From: Leptotrichia wadei
GTDB lineage: Bacteria; Fusobacteriota; Fusobacteriia; Fusobacteriales; Leptotrichiaceae
Direction: 5' to 3'
Assembly (NCBI RefSeq): GCF_007990545.2
Contig: NZ_AP019829.2
Coordinates: 1,674,001 to 1,738,000 of the forward strand
DNA: 64,000 nt
The notes below the pieces were generated by a model. The model was given only the letters and a program-made list of their open reading frames with translations. It did not search any database and had not been told where the DNA came from. Shown piece after piece: positions 17,533-26,596 of the stretch (positions are counted from its first letter, which is position 1; every line of letters starts with the position of its first letter). The position numbers and the translations under genes are program-made.

Positions 17533-18516
17533 TTATTTTTTTCTAAATAATGAGCAAATTTCCATAATTAACATTTCCACTCCTGTTTCCATCTCTATTT
17601 TACCAGTCTTTATGTCTTTTTCGATTTCCCAGCATCTAAAAACTAATTTTTTTAAACTGGCATTTGTGTAGTTTTGTTCTAATTCTATTTTTTTGAAAAT
17701 TACATAGGAATTTGGGATTCTGTTATTGGATTTAAAAATTTCCTTTATTTCTTCAAATTCAATTTTAAAAGTGTTGTAATTTTTACTAAATTTTCGCCCT
17801 TTCACTTTTAACGAGCTTATTTTGTACATTATTTCGAGTTCATTATAAAGAGAATACAAGATTCCCATATATTCTTTTTTTTGCTCCAAGTATCTCATTA
17901 CATCCGCTGGGTTGTTTAACAATATGTTTCGGGTCATTTCATAAATTTGATAATCTTTTTCAATAGATACAATATTTTTAATTTTTTCAATATCAAACTT
18001 TTCTCCATCCAGAAAAATCTTAATTTTTGCAACTTCATTTCTGACCTTAAACGGATTGTTTCCTATCATTTCAAGAAGCATTGCCACATCCCTTGCGTTT
18101 ATATCCAGTTCATTTACAACATAAGCCCGTATTTCCTCTTCTGTTTCCTTTTGAAATAAAAAAACTTCCATTTGCTTATTTTTACTAAATTCATCCAGCA
18201 GCTTTTTTAATTTTACTCCAAATTTCCCATCTTCCTTGTCATAATCAATAATAATTTCCTTATTTACTATCTCAAGATTTGCTATGTATTTCAAAATTTC
18301 CTCAATATTTTTAAGCTTTTCCGCTCTTTTCAATACTACCAGTTCCTGACTTGAAAATATGGAATTAATATTTATTTTTTCCAAAAATTTTTCATTTTCT
18401 TTCAAATCCACATCAAAAAAACTTTCACTAATTCCAACATTTTCTTTCCGAATTTTCTCCAAAAGTTCAAAATATTTAAATTCTCTTTGCTTTTTTCCTC
18501 CAATAAAATAAATCAT
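17533..18516 (-). CDS. holA: DNA polymerase III subunit delta
   Basis: 327 residues. The clamp-loader delta subunit opens the beta sliding clamp. The N-terminal region MIYFIGGKKQREFKYFELLE and the FDVDLKENEKFLEKININSIFSSQELVVLKRAEKL segment are typical of delta (domain I without a Walker motif). The middle carries the family's LLEMIGNNPFKVRNEVAKI motif and the C-terminal collar helices end with the LIMEICSLFRKK segment. A GTGAGG ribosome site precedes the ATG. A promoter of TTCAAA-17-TATAAT type lies upstream, separating it from the PTS gene. Confidence 0.9.
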   Translation of the reverse strand: MIYFIGGKKQREFKYFELLEKIRKENVGISESFFDVDLKENEKFLEKININSIFSSQELVVLKRAEKLKNIEEILKYIANLEIVNKEIIIDYDKEDGKFGVKLKKLLDEFSKNKQMEVFLFQKETEEEIRAYVVNELDINARDVAMLLEMIGNNPFKVRNEVAKIKIFLDGEKFDIEKIKNIVSIEKDYQIYEMTRNILLNNPADVMRYLEQKKEYMGILYSLYNELEIMYKISSLKVKGRKFSKNYNTFKIEFEEIKEIFKSNNRIPNSYVIFKKIELEQNYTNASLKKLVFRCWEIEKDIKTGKIEMETGVEMLIMEICSLFRKK

Positions 18517-18557
18517 TTATTTCCTCACGTCTATAATTATTTTTATTTCTTGAGAAA

Positions 18558-18586
18558 ATTATATCAAATTTTTTGTATAATTTGAA
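18558..18586 (-). promoter_or_regulatory. Likely holA promoter
   Basis: On the minus strand TTCAAA (complement at 18581-18586) and TATAAT (complement at 18558-18563) are spaced 17 nt apart, about 40 nt before the holA start. Confidence 0.55.
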
Positions 18587-18620
18587 CTTTAAAACAAAAA
18601 ACAAATAAAATTTGTAAAAA

Positions 18621-20252
18621 TTATATTCTATATTTTTCTCTTATTTGATTTTTATATGTTTCAGCCTGAGTTCCATACACTACTTGAATTCCTTTTCCAG
18701 AACGAATTACACCTTTTGCCTGCAATTCTTTCCATCTCGCATCATCAGCAACTATAGAAGCATCTTTTACAGTAACTCTAAGTCGTGTAATGCAGGCATC
18801 TATATTTTCAATATTTTCTGCTCCTCCTAATGAAACCACTATATCATCTATGAGTTCCGTATTTCCTTTAGCTTCGTTATAGTCTTTTCTTGTGTAAAGT
18901 TTATTTTCAGAATCTCCTCTACCTGGTGTAGGAATATTGAATTTCAGAATTAATGTTTTGAATACAAAATAGTACACAAGTGCGTATACAGGCCCTAATA
19001 TTAATATCCAAAAGTATGAAGTCTTCGCATTTCCTTGTAAAAGTCCAAAGAAAGTAAAATCTATAATTCCTCTTGAAAATGTAATCCCTACTGCTACATT
19101 AAGCACATACATCAGCATATATGCTAGTCCTTCAAGCAATGCGTGAATTACATATAGTGCAGGTGCTACAAATAAGAAAGTAAATTCTATCGGTTCAGTT
19201 ATTCCTGTAAGGAATGATGTCAACGCAGCTGATAGCAATATCCCTTTTATAGCCGCCTTATTTTTATCATCTGCAGTTCTGTACATTGCAAGCGCTGCCG
19301 CAGGTAATCCAAACATCATAGGTAAAAATCCGCCTGTCATTGTTTTTGTCGCTGCTGCACTAAAATGTTTTACTGACGGATCTGCAAGCTGTGCAAAGAA
19401 TATATTTTGCCCTCCTGCCACCATTTTACCTGCCACTTCCTGATAACCTCCAAGCTGAGTATACCAGAACAGAGGATATATAGCATGGTGTAATCCAAAT
19501 ACATTTAACAATCTCATTGTAAATCCATAAAAGAATGTTCCTATCGCTCCTGTTGCCGCAAACATTTCTCCAGCTTTTACAATTCCCATAAAAATTGTAG
19601 GCCAGATAAACGGAAATATTGCCGCCAAAGGAATAAATAAAATAATTGTCATAACTGGCACAAATCTATTTCCGCTGAAAAATGCCAAATAATCAGGTAA
19701 TTTTTTATCTGAAAATTTGTTTGTAATTGCCGAAGCCACAATACCACACACAATACCACCAAACACACCTGTCTGTAATGTAAATATTCCAAGTTCCTTC
19801 GCATATAATGCCGCTGTCCCTCTTGCCGCAGCTTCACTCAAACCTTTTCCAATAAGAGCATCATAAGTTACTGAATCAGGAGTTATCCCTTTAAAACTCA
19901 AAATTGTCCCTATTATAGTGTGAAAAAGCAAAAATCCCAAAACTGCTGATAACGCTGCTGTTTCTTTATTTTTATTTGCAAGTCCTATAGCTACACCAAC
20001 TGCAAACAGTAAAGGTAAATTTGCAAAAACAAACAATCCTACGTTAGAAAACAGCTGCATAAGATAATTTAACGGAGTTCCTGGTTCAAGAAAAGTTAAA
20101 TTATACGTTTTTATAAGGACGGGATTTGTAAAAGAACCTCCCACTCCTAAAAGTATCCCTGCCATTGGTAACACTGCGATAGGGAGCATAAAAGCCCTAC
20201 CTATTTTCTGTAATACTGCAAAAATTCCATTATTTTTCATAGCATACACCAT
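18621..20252 (-). CDS. PTS sugar permease EIICB, glucose/amino-sugar family
   Basis: 543 residues. The EIIC domain (about residues 1-430, ten or so membrane segments) starts with LQKIGRAFMLPIAVLPMAGI and has the ITEPIEFTFLF motif that binds the sugar. The EIIB domain follows a hydrophilic linker and carries the phosphorylated Cys in NIDACITRLRV (about Cys487). No EIIA domain is fused, so phosphate must come from another EIIA protein. It lies 188 nt downstream of nanE on the same strand, which suggests an amino sugar such as ManNAc, but glucose/maltose-type specificity (MalX-like) is equally compatible. Neither ATG (20252, 20240) has a well-spaced ribosome site. Confidence 0.88.
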   Translation of the reverse strand: MVYAMKNNGIFAVLQKIGRAFMLPIAVLPMAGILLGVGGSFTNPVLIKTYNLTFLEPGTPLNYLMQLFSNVGLFVFANLPLLFAVGVAIGLANKNKETAALSAVLGFLLFHTIIGTILSFKGITPDSVTYDALIGKGLSEAAARGTAALYAKELGIFTLQTGVFGGIVCGIVASAITNKFSDKKLPDYLAFFSGNRFVPVMTIILFIPLAAIFPFIWPTIFMGIVKAGEMFAATGAIGTFFYGFTMRLLNVFGLHHAIYPLFWYTQLGGYQEVAGKMVAGGQNIFFAQLADPSVKHFSAAATKTMTGGFLPMMFGLPAAALAMYRTADDKNKAAIKGILLSAALTSFLTGITEPIEFTFLFVAPALYVIHALLEGLAYMLMYVLNVAVGITFSRGIIDFTFFGLLQGNAKTSYFWILILGPVYALVYYFVFKTLILKFNIPTPGRGDSENKLYTRKDYNEAKGNTELIDDIVVSLGGAENIENIDACITRLRVTVKDASIVADDARWKELQAKGVIRSGKGIQVVYGTQAETYKNQIREKYRI

Positions 20253-20440
20253 ATATTGAAACCATTTAAAATATTAAATTTCCTCCTTCCTTTCTATGTT
20301 CTAAAACAATTTCAACAATTTCCTTTCTATAAATAATATTTATTTTAATCATTAATTTTTTATATAATTTTAAAAATTTAATACCAACTCTCTATCTTTA
20401 GAATATCTTTTTTTCACAAATAAAAAAAATTGAATAACTT

Positions 20441-21133
20441 TTACTCCATTTCCCTAACAAATCTTTGAGCAATCTCAAGAGGTCTTGTTATAGCACCTCC
20501 GACAACTACTGCAAATGCACCCAATTCCAGCATTTTTTTTGCCTGCTTCGGTTCGTGTATCTTTCCTTCTGCTATTACTGGAATATGAAGTGTTTTAGAA
20601 AGATTTCCTACTAATTCAAAGTCAGGCCCTTCTGATTTTTTACTGTAGGGAGTATAGCCACTAAGCGTTGTTCCTACAAAATCTACACCAGCTTTCTCAG
20701 CATTCACTCCTTCTTCAAATGTTGAAATATCTGCCATTAATAATACATCAGGATATTTTCCCTTAATTTTTTTTATAAATTCATTTATTGTTTTTGCTTC
20801 AGGACGTTCTCTCATTGTACAGTCCAGTGCAATTATATCAGCTTTAGCTTCCACTAAATCATCTATTTCCTTCATCGTTACGGTTATATGCTGAGGAAAG
20901 CCTTCATATTGCTTTTTGATTAATCCTATAACAGGTAAATCTAAGTTTTTTTTGATTTCTTCAATATCTCTTATTCCATTAGTTCTTATTCCCGCTGCTC
21001 CAGCCCGTTCTGCCGCAATAGCCATAAGATGCATTATAGTCCCATTTTCTATATAAAGAGGTTCTCCAGGCAATGCCTGGCACGAAACAATCAACTTACC
21101 TTTTAATTTTTTCAATAATTGTTCTTTATTCAT
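20441..21133 (-). CDS. nanE: N-acetylmannosamine-6-phosphate 2-epimerase
   Basis: 230 residues, TIM barrel of the NanE family: [15 protein letters not shown]-terminal strand, [63 protein letters not shown] and a [14 protein letters not shown] phosphate loop. It converts ManNAc-6-P to GlcNAc-6-P in sialic-acid/ManNAc catabolism. No neuraminate lyase or kinase is nearby; the adjacent PTS permease may deliver ManNAc already phosphorylated. A GAAGGTG ribosome site precedes the ATG. Confidence 0.94.
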   Translation of the reverse strand: MNKEQLLKKLKGKLIVSCQALPGEPLYIENGTIMHLMAIAAERAGAAGIRTNGIRDIEEIKKNLDLPVIGLIKKQYEGFPQHITVTMKEIDDLVEAKADIIALDCTMRERPEAKTINEFIKKIKGKYPDVLLMADISTFEEGVNAEKAGVDFVGTTLSGYTPYSKKSEGPDFELVGNLSKTLHIPVIAEGKIHEPKQAKKMLELGAFAVVVGGAITRPLEIAQRFVREME

Positions 21134-21178
21134 AATTACACCTTCTTTTATTCCTTAATTAATATTTCTTACATTTCT

Positions 21179-21206
21179 ATGTTACCCCATTTTTTTAATT
21201 TGTCAA
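21179..21206 (-). promoter_or_regulatory. Possible nanE promoter
   Basis: Minus-strand TTGACA (complement at 21201-21206) is followed 16 nt later by TAACAT (complement at 21179-21184). The -35 is perfect and the -10 weak. Confidence 0.45.
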
Positions 21207-21265
21207 TAGAAAAACTTTTAAATACTTTTTTTATTTCTTTAAATCTATTAATTTAATTCACACAG

Positions 21266-21481
21266 TTAATTCTTTGGCACCTCATAAGCCTGATGGCAAA
21301 TCGGACATTCCAAATATTCTTTCCTTGCACTTATCGGAAAAACTGGTATCCAAAACAAAGTAAACCAGTCACGATATTCCACAAAATTCCAGTCAGATGT
21401 ATTGTTGCATCTTGAACAATGACAGTTTTCTAGTGTTCCTAAATTTTTAAATTTTCTTTTTGTTCCAAATATTAAAATCAT
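21266..21481 (-). CDS. Small zinc-ribbon protein
   Basis: 71 residues from the ATG at 21481 (MILIFGTKRKFKNLGTL). Two CxxC pairs, CSRC and CPIC, flank an aromatic segment (DWFTLFWIPVFP), a pattern of small zinc-ribbon proteins of unknown function. A longer frame opens at 21568 but would run through the aspS terminator hairpin and overlap aspS, so the inner start, preceded by GAAGTGAG, is preferred. Confidence 0.75.
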   Translation of the reverse strand: MILIFGTKRKFKNLGTLENCHCSRCNNTSDWNFVEYRDWFTLFWIPVFPISARKEYLECPICHQAYEVPKN

Positions 21482-21511
21482 TTTAGATATCTCACTTCCC
21501 AATTTTTGAAT

Positions 21512-21550
21512 AAAACTTCTCCCACTCCTATAAAAAAAGTGGGAGACTTT
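21512..21550 (-). terminator. Rho-independent terminator of aspS
   Basis: AAAACTTCTCCCACT (21512-21526) pairs with AGTGGGAGACTTT (21538-21550), with one bulge. On the minus strand it ends in TTTTATT and starts 2 nt after the aspS stop codon. Confidence 0.8.
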
Positions 21551-21551
21551 A

Positions 21552-23333
21552 TTAATCTTCTTTTTCAACTTCCAGCAATTTCAATCTCAAATCATCTTCA
21601 AGAACTTGTTCTTCAATTCCCGCAGGTGCTCCAGTCATCAAGTCTTGCCCTTTATTAGTTTTAGGGAACGGAATTACTTCTTTTATTGAATCTTCCTTCA
21701 ACATTGCCATAAGCCATCTGTCGATTCCGTAAGCAAGTCCTCCATGTGGCGGAACTCCATATTTCAACACTTCCAAGAAGAATCCAAATTTGTCTTCTAA
21801 TTCTTCTTGACTAAATCCTAATTTTTCAAAAACTTTCGCCTGTAAATCTTCATCGTGAATTCTGATACTTCCTCCACCGATTTCATAACCATTCAAGACA
21901 ATATCATATGAATCTGTCTTAATTTTTGCAAGTTCATTCGTATCAAGATATTTTCTATCTTCTTCCTTAATCGAAGTAAACGGATGGTGTTGTGCTTTAT
22001 ATCTATTTTCTTCTTCACTCCATTCAAACATAGGAAAATCAACTACCCATAAGAATTTAAACGCATTTTTGTCGATTAATTCCAATTCTTCTCCCAATTT
22101 CAATCTCAATGCTCCCAATCCATCATGCACAACTTTATATTTATCAGCTAAAATTAACGCAACTTCATTATTTTTAATTCCCAATTTTTCAATAATTTGT
22201 GTCAATTTTTCTTCCGAGAAGAATTTCGCAATTGGAGAATTTATCTCTCCATTTTCATTCATTTTGATATATGCCAAACCTTTTGCTTTAAAGTATGTTT
22301 TCACATAATCTTCCAAATCTTTAATATATTTTCTCGAGAATTTTTCAGCATTTGGTGCAACAATTGCTTTTACATTCCCACCATCTTTTAACGCATTTTC
22401 AAAAACGCCAAATCCACAATCAGCAGTTTCTTCAGATAAATCAATCAATTTCATATCAAATCTCAAATCTGGCTTATCTGAACCATAAAAATTCATCGCA
22501 TCATCGTAGCTCATTTGAGGAAATTTTTCAGTAATTTCAATTCCTGTAACATCTTTAAATACTGTCTTTGTCAATTCTTCAGCCATTGAAATCACATCTT
22601 CCTGCTCAACAAACGACATTTCCACATCTAATTGAGTAAATTCAGGCTGTCTATCCGCTCTCAAATCTTCATCTCTAAAACATTTTGCCAATTGATAATA
22701 TTTGTCAATCCCAGAAACCATAAGTATTTGCTTAAACAATTGTGGCGATTGTGGCAACGCATAGAAATCCCCTTTGTTAGTTCTACTTGGCACGATAAAA
22801 TCCCTCGCTCCTTCAGGTGTCGCTTTTGCCAAAATCGGAGTGTCGACATCCAAAAATCCATTTTTATTCATAAATTTTCTAATCGAAAACAGCATATCGT
22901 TTCTTTTAATAATATTATTCAACATTTTCGGTCTTCTAATATCCAAGTATCTATAAGTCAATCTCATATTTTCACTAAGATTCCCAGTTTCACTAATCTC
23001 AAACGGCAGTTGCTTTGCTCGGCTTAAAACTTCAATTTTTTTCGCTTCAATCTCAATATCCCCAGTAGGAATATTTTTATTTTTACTACTTCTCTCAGCC
23101 ACAACCCCAGTAACCTTCAAAACCCATTCATTCTTATATTTTCTAGCTTCCTCAAAAAGTTCACTCCCAGAAACTTCCTCATTCAACAAAATCTGAGTAA
23201 TCCCGTATCTATCCCTCAAATCAATAAACACAAAGTGCCCCAAATCCCTAACTTTAGAAATCCATCCCGACAAAGTTACTTCTTCGCCAATATTTTCCAT
23301 TCTTAACTCGTTTAATTTATAGTTTCTATACAT
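21552..23333 (-). CDS. aspS: Aspartate-tRNA ligase
   Basis: 593 residues, the bacterial class IIb size. The N-terminal OB-fold anticodon domain begins with [20 protein letters not shown]. The catalytic domain has motif 2 [23 protein letters not shown], the bacterial GAD insertion in the middle (about residues 280-410) and motif 3 [15 protein letters not shown]. It charges tRNA-Asp. No separate asparaginyl synthetase is in view, so whether it is discriminating cannot be told. hisS lies 3.3 kb upstream on the same strand; hisS-aspS adjacency is common, so the intervening genes look inserted. Confidence 0.96.
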   Translation of the reverse strand: MYRNYKLNELRMENIGEEVTLSGWISKVRDLGHFVFIDLRDRYGITQILLNEEVSGSELFEEARKYKNEWVLKVTGVVAERSSKNKNIPTGDIEIEAKKIEVLSRAKQLPFEISETGNLSENMRLTYRYLDIRRPKMLNNIIKRNDMLFSIRKFMNKNGFLDVDTPILAKATPEGARDFIVPSRTNKGDFYALPQSPQLFKQILMVSGIDKYYQLAKCFRDEDLRADRQPEFTQLDVEMSFVEQEDVISMAEELTKTVFKDVTGIEITEKFPQMSYDDAMNFYGSDKPDLRFDMKLIDLSEETADCGFGVFENALKDGGNVKAIVAPNAEKFSRKYIKDLEDYVKTYFKAKGLAYIKMNENGEINSPIAKFFSEEKLTQIIEKLGIKNNEVALILADKYKVVHDGLGALRLKLGEELELIDKNAFKFLWVVDFPMFEWSEEENRYKAQHHPFTSIKEEDRKYLDTNELAKIKTDSYDIVLNGYEIGGGSIRIHDEDLQAKVFEKLGFSQEELEDKFGFFLEVLKYGVPPHGGLAYGIDRWLMAMLKEDSIKEVIPFPKTNKGQDLMTGAPAGIEEQVLEDDLRLKLLEVEKED

Positions 23334-23360
23334 TTTTTGTCCTTTCTCTATTTAATAATT

Positions 23361-23639
23361 TTATATTTTAATTTCCTTATTTTTTTCCAAAAATATCCCA
23401 AATTTTTTTAATTTCAAATCAATATCAATAATTTGGCCAATTATCGAACCAATTATCAAATAAATCAAAACAATGATATCACGTTTTGAATTTATTGTAC
23501 TTTTCACGCCAACAATTATTATAAACAGTCCAGCACATTCCATCATAATATTTTTCATATCTTCTTTAAACTTGTGACCGATAAAAAATCCGATTAAACT
23601 TCCAAGAATAATGGCAGCACAATTTACTAAATTTCCCAA
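23361..23639 (-). CDS. DUF554-family membrane protein, short form (apparently truncated)
   Basis: About 92 residues with three hydrophobic segments: GNLVNCAAIILGSLIGFFIG, AGLFIIIVGVK and IIVLIYLIIGSIIGQIIDID. These match the N-terminal half of DUF554 (YqgA/YdfK-like) proteins, which normally have about 230 residues. The frame stops right after the first structural half, so it is probably a truncated remnant or a half-size variant. TTG at 23639 is chosen because AAGGTGA sits 5-6 nt upstream; GTG at 23648 is the alternative. It ends 27 nt before aspS. Confidence 0.65.
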   Translation of the reverse strand: MGNLVNCAAIILGSLIGFFIGHKFKEDMKNIMMECAGLFIIIVGVKSTINSKRDIIVLIYLIIGSIIGQIIDIDLKLKKFGIFLEKNKEIKI

Positions 23640-23710
23640 AAAAATCACCTTACAAAATCTTTAATTAACAATTTATATTTATAAATTTTTCTTTTAAATG
23701 AATTCTTTGT

Positions 23711-23739
23711 ATTATACTTGAAAAAATATGTATTTTGAA
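23711..23739 (-). promoter_or_regulatory. Possible promoter for DUF554-aspS
   Basis: A minus-strand TATAAT (complement at 23711-23716) with a weak TCAAAA 17 nt upstream (complement at 23734-23739). If functional it lets aspS be expressed independently of the methyltransferase cassette. Confidence 0.4.
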
Positions 23740-23749
23740 AATTTAATAT

Positions 23750-24484
23750 TTATTCTTGTTTATATTTTTTTTCATCAATAAATTTCTTAACAGCATTTAA
23801 TAAATCATCCATTAATAAGACTATTTCATCATAATAATTTTTTAAATCACTTACTGTATATTCGGAACCAACTTCTATAAAAGATTTTCTACCATGTGCT
23901 AAAGCATTCCTTTCGTTTTTTATATTATCCAATGAAAATTTGTGATTTTCTGGATCTTGGCTTCTTGATCTAGAATTTAAAACTATTCCATGTAATTTAC
24001 ACATTTCTCTTAAATTTTTAGCACCTACATTCCCTGATAAATTAGATAAGTTTTTTATTTCAAATTTTAAAACTATCCTATTAGAGATTCCTTCAATAAT
24101 TTCATTAACTTTATCTTTATAAGTATTAAAATTTGAATTTTTTTTAAATGAATCTGAAAATTTATATTCAATAAATAGTTTTTGAAAGACTTCACTTGCT
24201 TGTAAATAAGTTATATTTTCATATTCAAATTTTTGATATATTGAATCAATAAAAAGAAAAACAGAAGCTTCTATAAAATTATATAACAATAAAATAAAAC
24301 TTGAACGAAAAATTTTAAAAAAATCATTATAGGAAAAATTCATGTTATCAGTATTATAATTAAAATCAATAATTGTTTCTTCTACTTCTCCTAAATCATT
24401 TCTAATTTTTAAATTCTCAAATTTTTCTAATATATTAAAGCAATATCTTAACTCATTTTTCCTTTTTCTGTATTCTGATTTCAT
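23750..24484 (-). CDS. HEPN-domain nuclease of the MAE_28990/MAE_18760 type
   Basis: 244 residues, mostly helical. The C-terminal part carries the HEPN ribonuclease motif R-x4-H as RNALAH (about residues 192-197), preceded by SLDNIKNE. This is the layout of the MAE_28990/MAE_18760 HEPN-like nucleases. An internal hydrophobic helix (FILLLYNFIEASVFLFID, about residues 70-87) packs the domain. The start overlaps the end of the DUF262 gene by 32 nt, so the two are translationally coupled. HEPN proteins of this kind are toxins or RNA-targeting effectors in defence systems; here that role is inferred from motif and neighbours. Confidence 0.82.
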   Translation of the reverse strand: MKSEYRKRKNELRYCFNILEKFENLKIRNDLGEVEETIIDFNYNTDNMNFSYNDFFKIFRSSFILLLYNFIEASVFLFIDSIYQKFEYENITYLQASEVFQKLFIEYKFSDSFKKNSNFNTYKDKVNEIIEGISNRIVLKFEIKNLSNLSGNVGAKNLREMCKLHGIVLNSRSRSQDPENHKFSLDNIKNERNALAHGRKSFIEVGSEYTVSDLKNYYDEIVLLMDDLLNAVKKFIDEKKYKQE

Positions 24485-25514
24485 GCTGAATATTATCTCC
24501 TAATAATTTATTTTTTACAAATGTAATTCTTTCTACTAATTTAGATTTATTATTTGCACTGTCAGTAGTTGTTACTTTTTTAAATTCTTTTGACTCTAAC
24601 CATTCTTCTGTATTTGTGTTTAGATTTTTATTTTCATTTAAAGCTAAATTTACTCCAACAGAAATTGCTTCAAATCTAGTTCTTGGAGTAGATTTTGCAC
24701 TTTTTGATTTAGCAAAACCATTAGGAAAATATTTCTCTACAAAAACTAACATATTTTCAAAATTTTTTAATAATCTTTCTCTATCAAAATCCCTTAAATT
24801 TTTTTTTACATAATCTTCCAAAAAAAGAGTTACTTTTCCATCATATTCATCTAAACTATCTGAATATGCAAAAAATCTAAGTACTAATTCTAAGTTTTCT
24901 TTCTTTTTTTGTTTTTCTAAAGAAATTGGACATAACTTTTTATATTTTTCGTTTTCTGAACATCTTTTTAAAAATTCAATAAATTCTTCATCAGCATAAG
25001 TACCTAACAATACTTCTATTGGTTCTAATTTTTGACTAGTTGTATTAAGTCTGTTAAAAATTTCTTTTCTAAATTCATTATTTGTTTTTTCTTCTAAAAG
25101 AATGACTCTCAAAGCTGTATTTTCAAATTTATTTTTAAATTTTTCAGGTAAATCATTAAAATAACAATTATTTAAACTTTTTAATTTTTTCAATCCTTCT
25201 AGTTTTAATTTATTTTCTAAAAAGAAATAAACACTTTGTAATCTTTGAGCACCGTCTACAACTTCTAAAATTCCTTTATCTTTATCTTCATAAAAAAACA
25301 AAAAAGGTATTGGAAATCCCATTAATATAGATTCTATTAACTTTGATTGTTTATCAATAGTCCATACAAACTCTCTTTGATAATTTGGAATAATAATTTT
25401 TTTATTTTCAAACCTTCGACAAATAGATTCAATGGGATAATCTACTGTATCGTATTTTATTTTTTCTCTATACCTTTCTATTTCTTTATGAATTTTTTCT
25501 AAATCTTTATTCAT
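24453..25514 (-). CDS. DUF262 (ParB/GmrSD-N-like) protein
   Basis: 353 residues. The DUF262 signature is clear: PNYQREFVW (residues 43-51), LIESILMGFPIPFLFFYE and the catalytic-loop variant VVDGAQRLQSV (DGAQR, about residues 87-91; classic GmrSD has DGQQR), then FRKEIFNRLNTTSQKLEPIE. No DUF1524/HNH domain is fused, unlike GmrSD, so the nuclease function may be supplied in trans by the HEPN partner. DUF262 domains are nucleotide-dependent ParB-fold modules. The gene overlaps the methyltransferase by 8 nt and the HEPN gene by 32 nt. Confidence 0.87.
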   Translation of the reverse strand: MNKDLEKIHKEIERYREKIKYDTVDYPIESICRRFENKKIIIPNYQREFVWTIDKQSKLIESILMGFPIPFLFFYEDKDKGILEVVDGAQRLQSVYFFLENKLKLEGLKKLKSLNNCYFNDLPEKFKNKFENTALRVILLEEKTNNEFRKEIFNRLNTTSQKLEPIEVLLGTYADEEFIEFLKRCSENEKYKKLCPISLEKQKKKENLELVLRFFAYSDSLDEYDGKVTLFLEDYVKKNLRDFDRERLLKNFENMLVFVEKYFPNGFAKSKSAKSTPRTRFEAISVGVNLALNENKNLNTNTEEWLESKEFKKVTTTDSANNKSKLVERITFVKNKLLGDNIQHEIRIQKKEK

Positions 25515-26553
25515 TTAAAATACCCCTTTCATATAAATGATTTATTATCGTTTGTGCTATATACTCAGCCAATTTAGGAGGAACTGCATTTCCAATATGT
25601 CTTGCTACTTCTGTTATTTTGAAATTTTTTTCATGTTCTACAAATTTATAGTTTTTTGGAAAAGACTGAAGAATAGCTCCTTCTCTTATTGAAATTGCTC
25701 TGTCTTGTTCAGGATGTCCATATCTTCCAGTTCCATAATTATAAAATTGTGTTGTTAAAGTAGGAGCTACATCATCCCATTTCATTCTTCCAAAAACGGA
25801 TTTATAAGTTAATCCTGTTTTTTTCTTATAACAATTTGGTTTTATATTTTCAGGCCATAACTCCCAAGTTTTTCCAGGAATAGAATTTCGAATTCTTTGA
25901 AGATTCAAATCACTCAACTTAGAAGCCCTGTGAATAAAATCTTTTTTACTTATTTCTCCCGCTTTTATAGGAAATAAATTTTTGATAGCTTCCCTTACTG
26001 TTACTTTTTTTATATCTTTTTTCAAAAAATTAATTTCTCCAAATTTTGATGCTAATAATAATAATCTTTTTCGTCTTTGTGGCACACCATAATTTTCAGC
26101 ATTGTGTACATCATAATTTACATAATATCCCATATCTTTCAATGAGGTATAAAACTTTACAAATATATTTTCTTTTTGCAGAGCAGGTACATTTTCCATT
26201 GAAATAATTTCAGGATTACTTATTTTAATAATTCTTAAAAATTCATTTAGTAAATCCCAATCTTTATGTTTATTACTATTTTTTTTGTCTTTTCTATAAT
26301 TAGAAAATGGTTGACATGGAGCACACCCCATTAATAATTTTATATTCTTTTCCCCAAAAAGTGAATTTATTTCATTTTTTGTTATTTCTGTTACAGATTT
26401 ATTTATAAAAATACTGTGATTATTTACCTCATATGCATATCTGCAAGTTTCATCAATATCAATACCGGCTATCACTTCAATTCCTGCTTTCTTTATACCG
26501 TATGTTAAGCCACCAATTCCGCAAAATAAATCTACTGCTACAATTTTTTTCAT
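25507..26553 (-). CDS. DNA (cytosine-5-)-methyltransferase
   Basis: 348 residues with C5-methyltransferase motifs in order: I DLFCGIGGL (residues 8-16), IV PCQPFS with the catalytic Cys (79-84), VI ENV (120-122), VIII QRRKR (159-163), a variable target-recognition region (about 195-285), then IX EGAILQSFP and X GNAVPPKLAEYI. The recognition sequence cannot be read from the protein. It starts a tight, overlapping cassette with DUF262 and HEPN genes, with no recognisable restriction endonuclease, and lies 43 nt after hisS without a terminator. Composition is even more A-rich than its housekeeping neighbours, consistent with acquisition. Confidence 0.94.
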   Translation of the reverse strand: MKKIVAVDLFCGIGGLTYGIKKAGIEVIAGIDIDETCRYAYEVNNHSIFINKSVTEITKNEINSLFGEKNIKLLMGCAPCQPFSNYRKDKKNSNKHKDWDLLNEFLRIIKISNPEIISMENVPALQKENIFVKFYTSLKDMGYYVNYDVHNAENYGVPQRRKRLLLLASKFGEINFLKKDIKKVTVREAIKNLFPIKAGEISKKDFIHRASKLSDLNLQRIRNSIPGKTWELWPENIKPNCYKKKTGLTYKSVFGRMKWDDVAPTLTTQFYNYGTGRYGHPEQDRAISIREGAILQSFPKNYKFVEHEKNFKITEVARHIGNAVPPKLAEYIAQTIINHLYERGILNE

Positions 26554-26596
26554 ATCAATCTCCTCCTCTCTATAAAAATTTTATAAATTGATAAAA

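Noticed and set aside
21266-21568. Longer form of the zinc-ribbon protein starting at 21568
   Set aside because: It would read through the aspS terminator and overlap aspS; the inner ATG at 21481 fits better.
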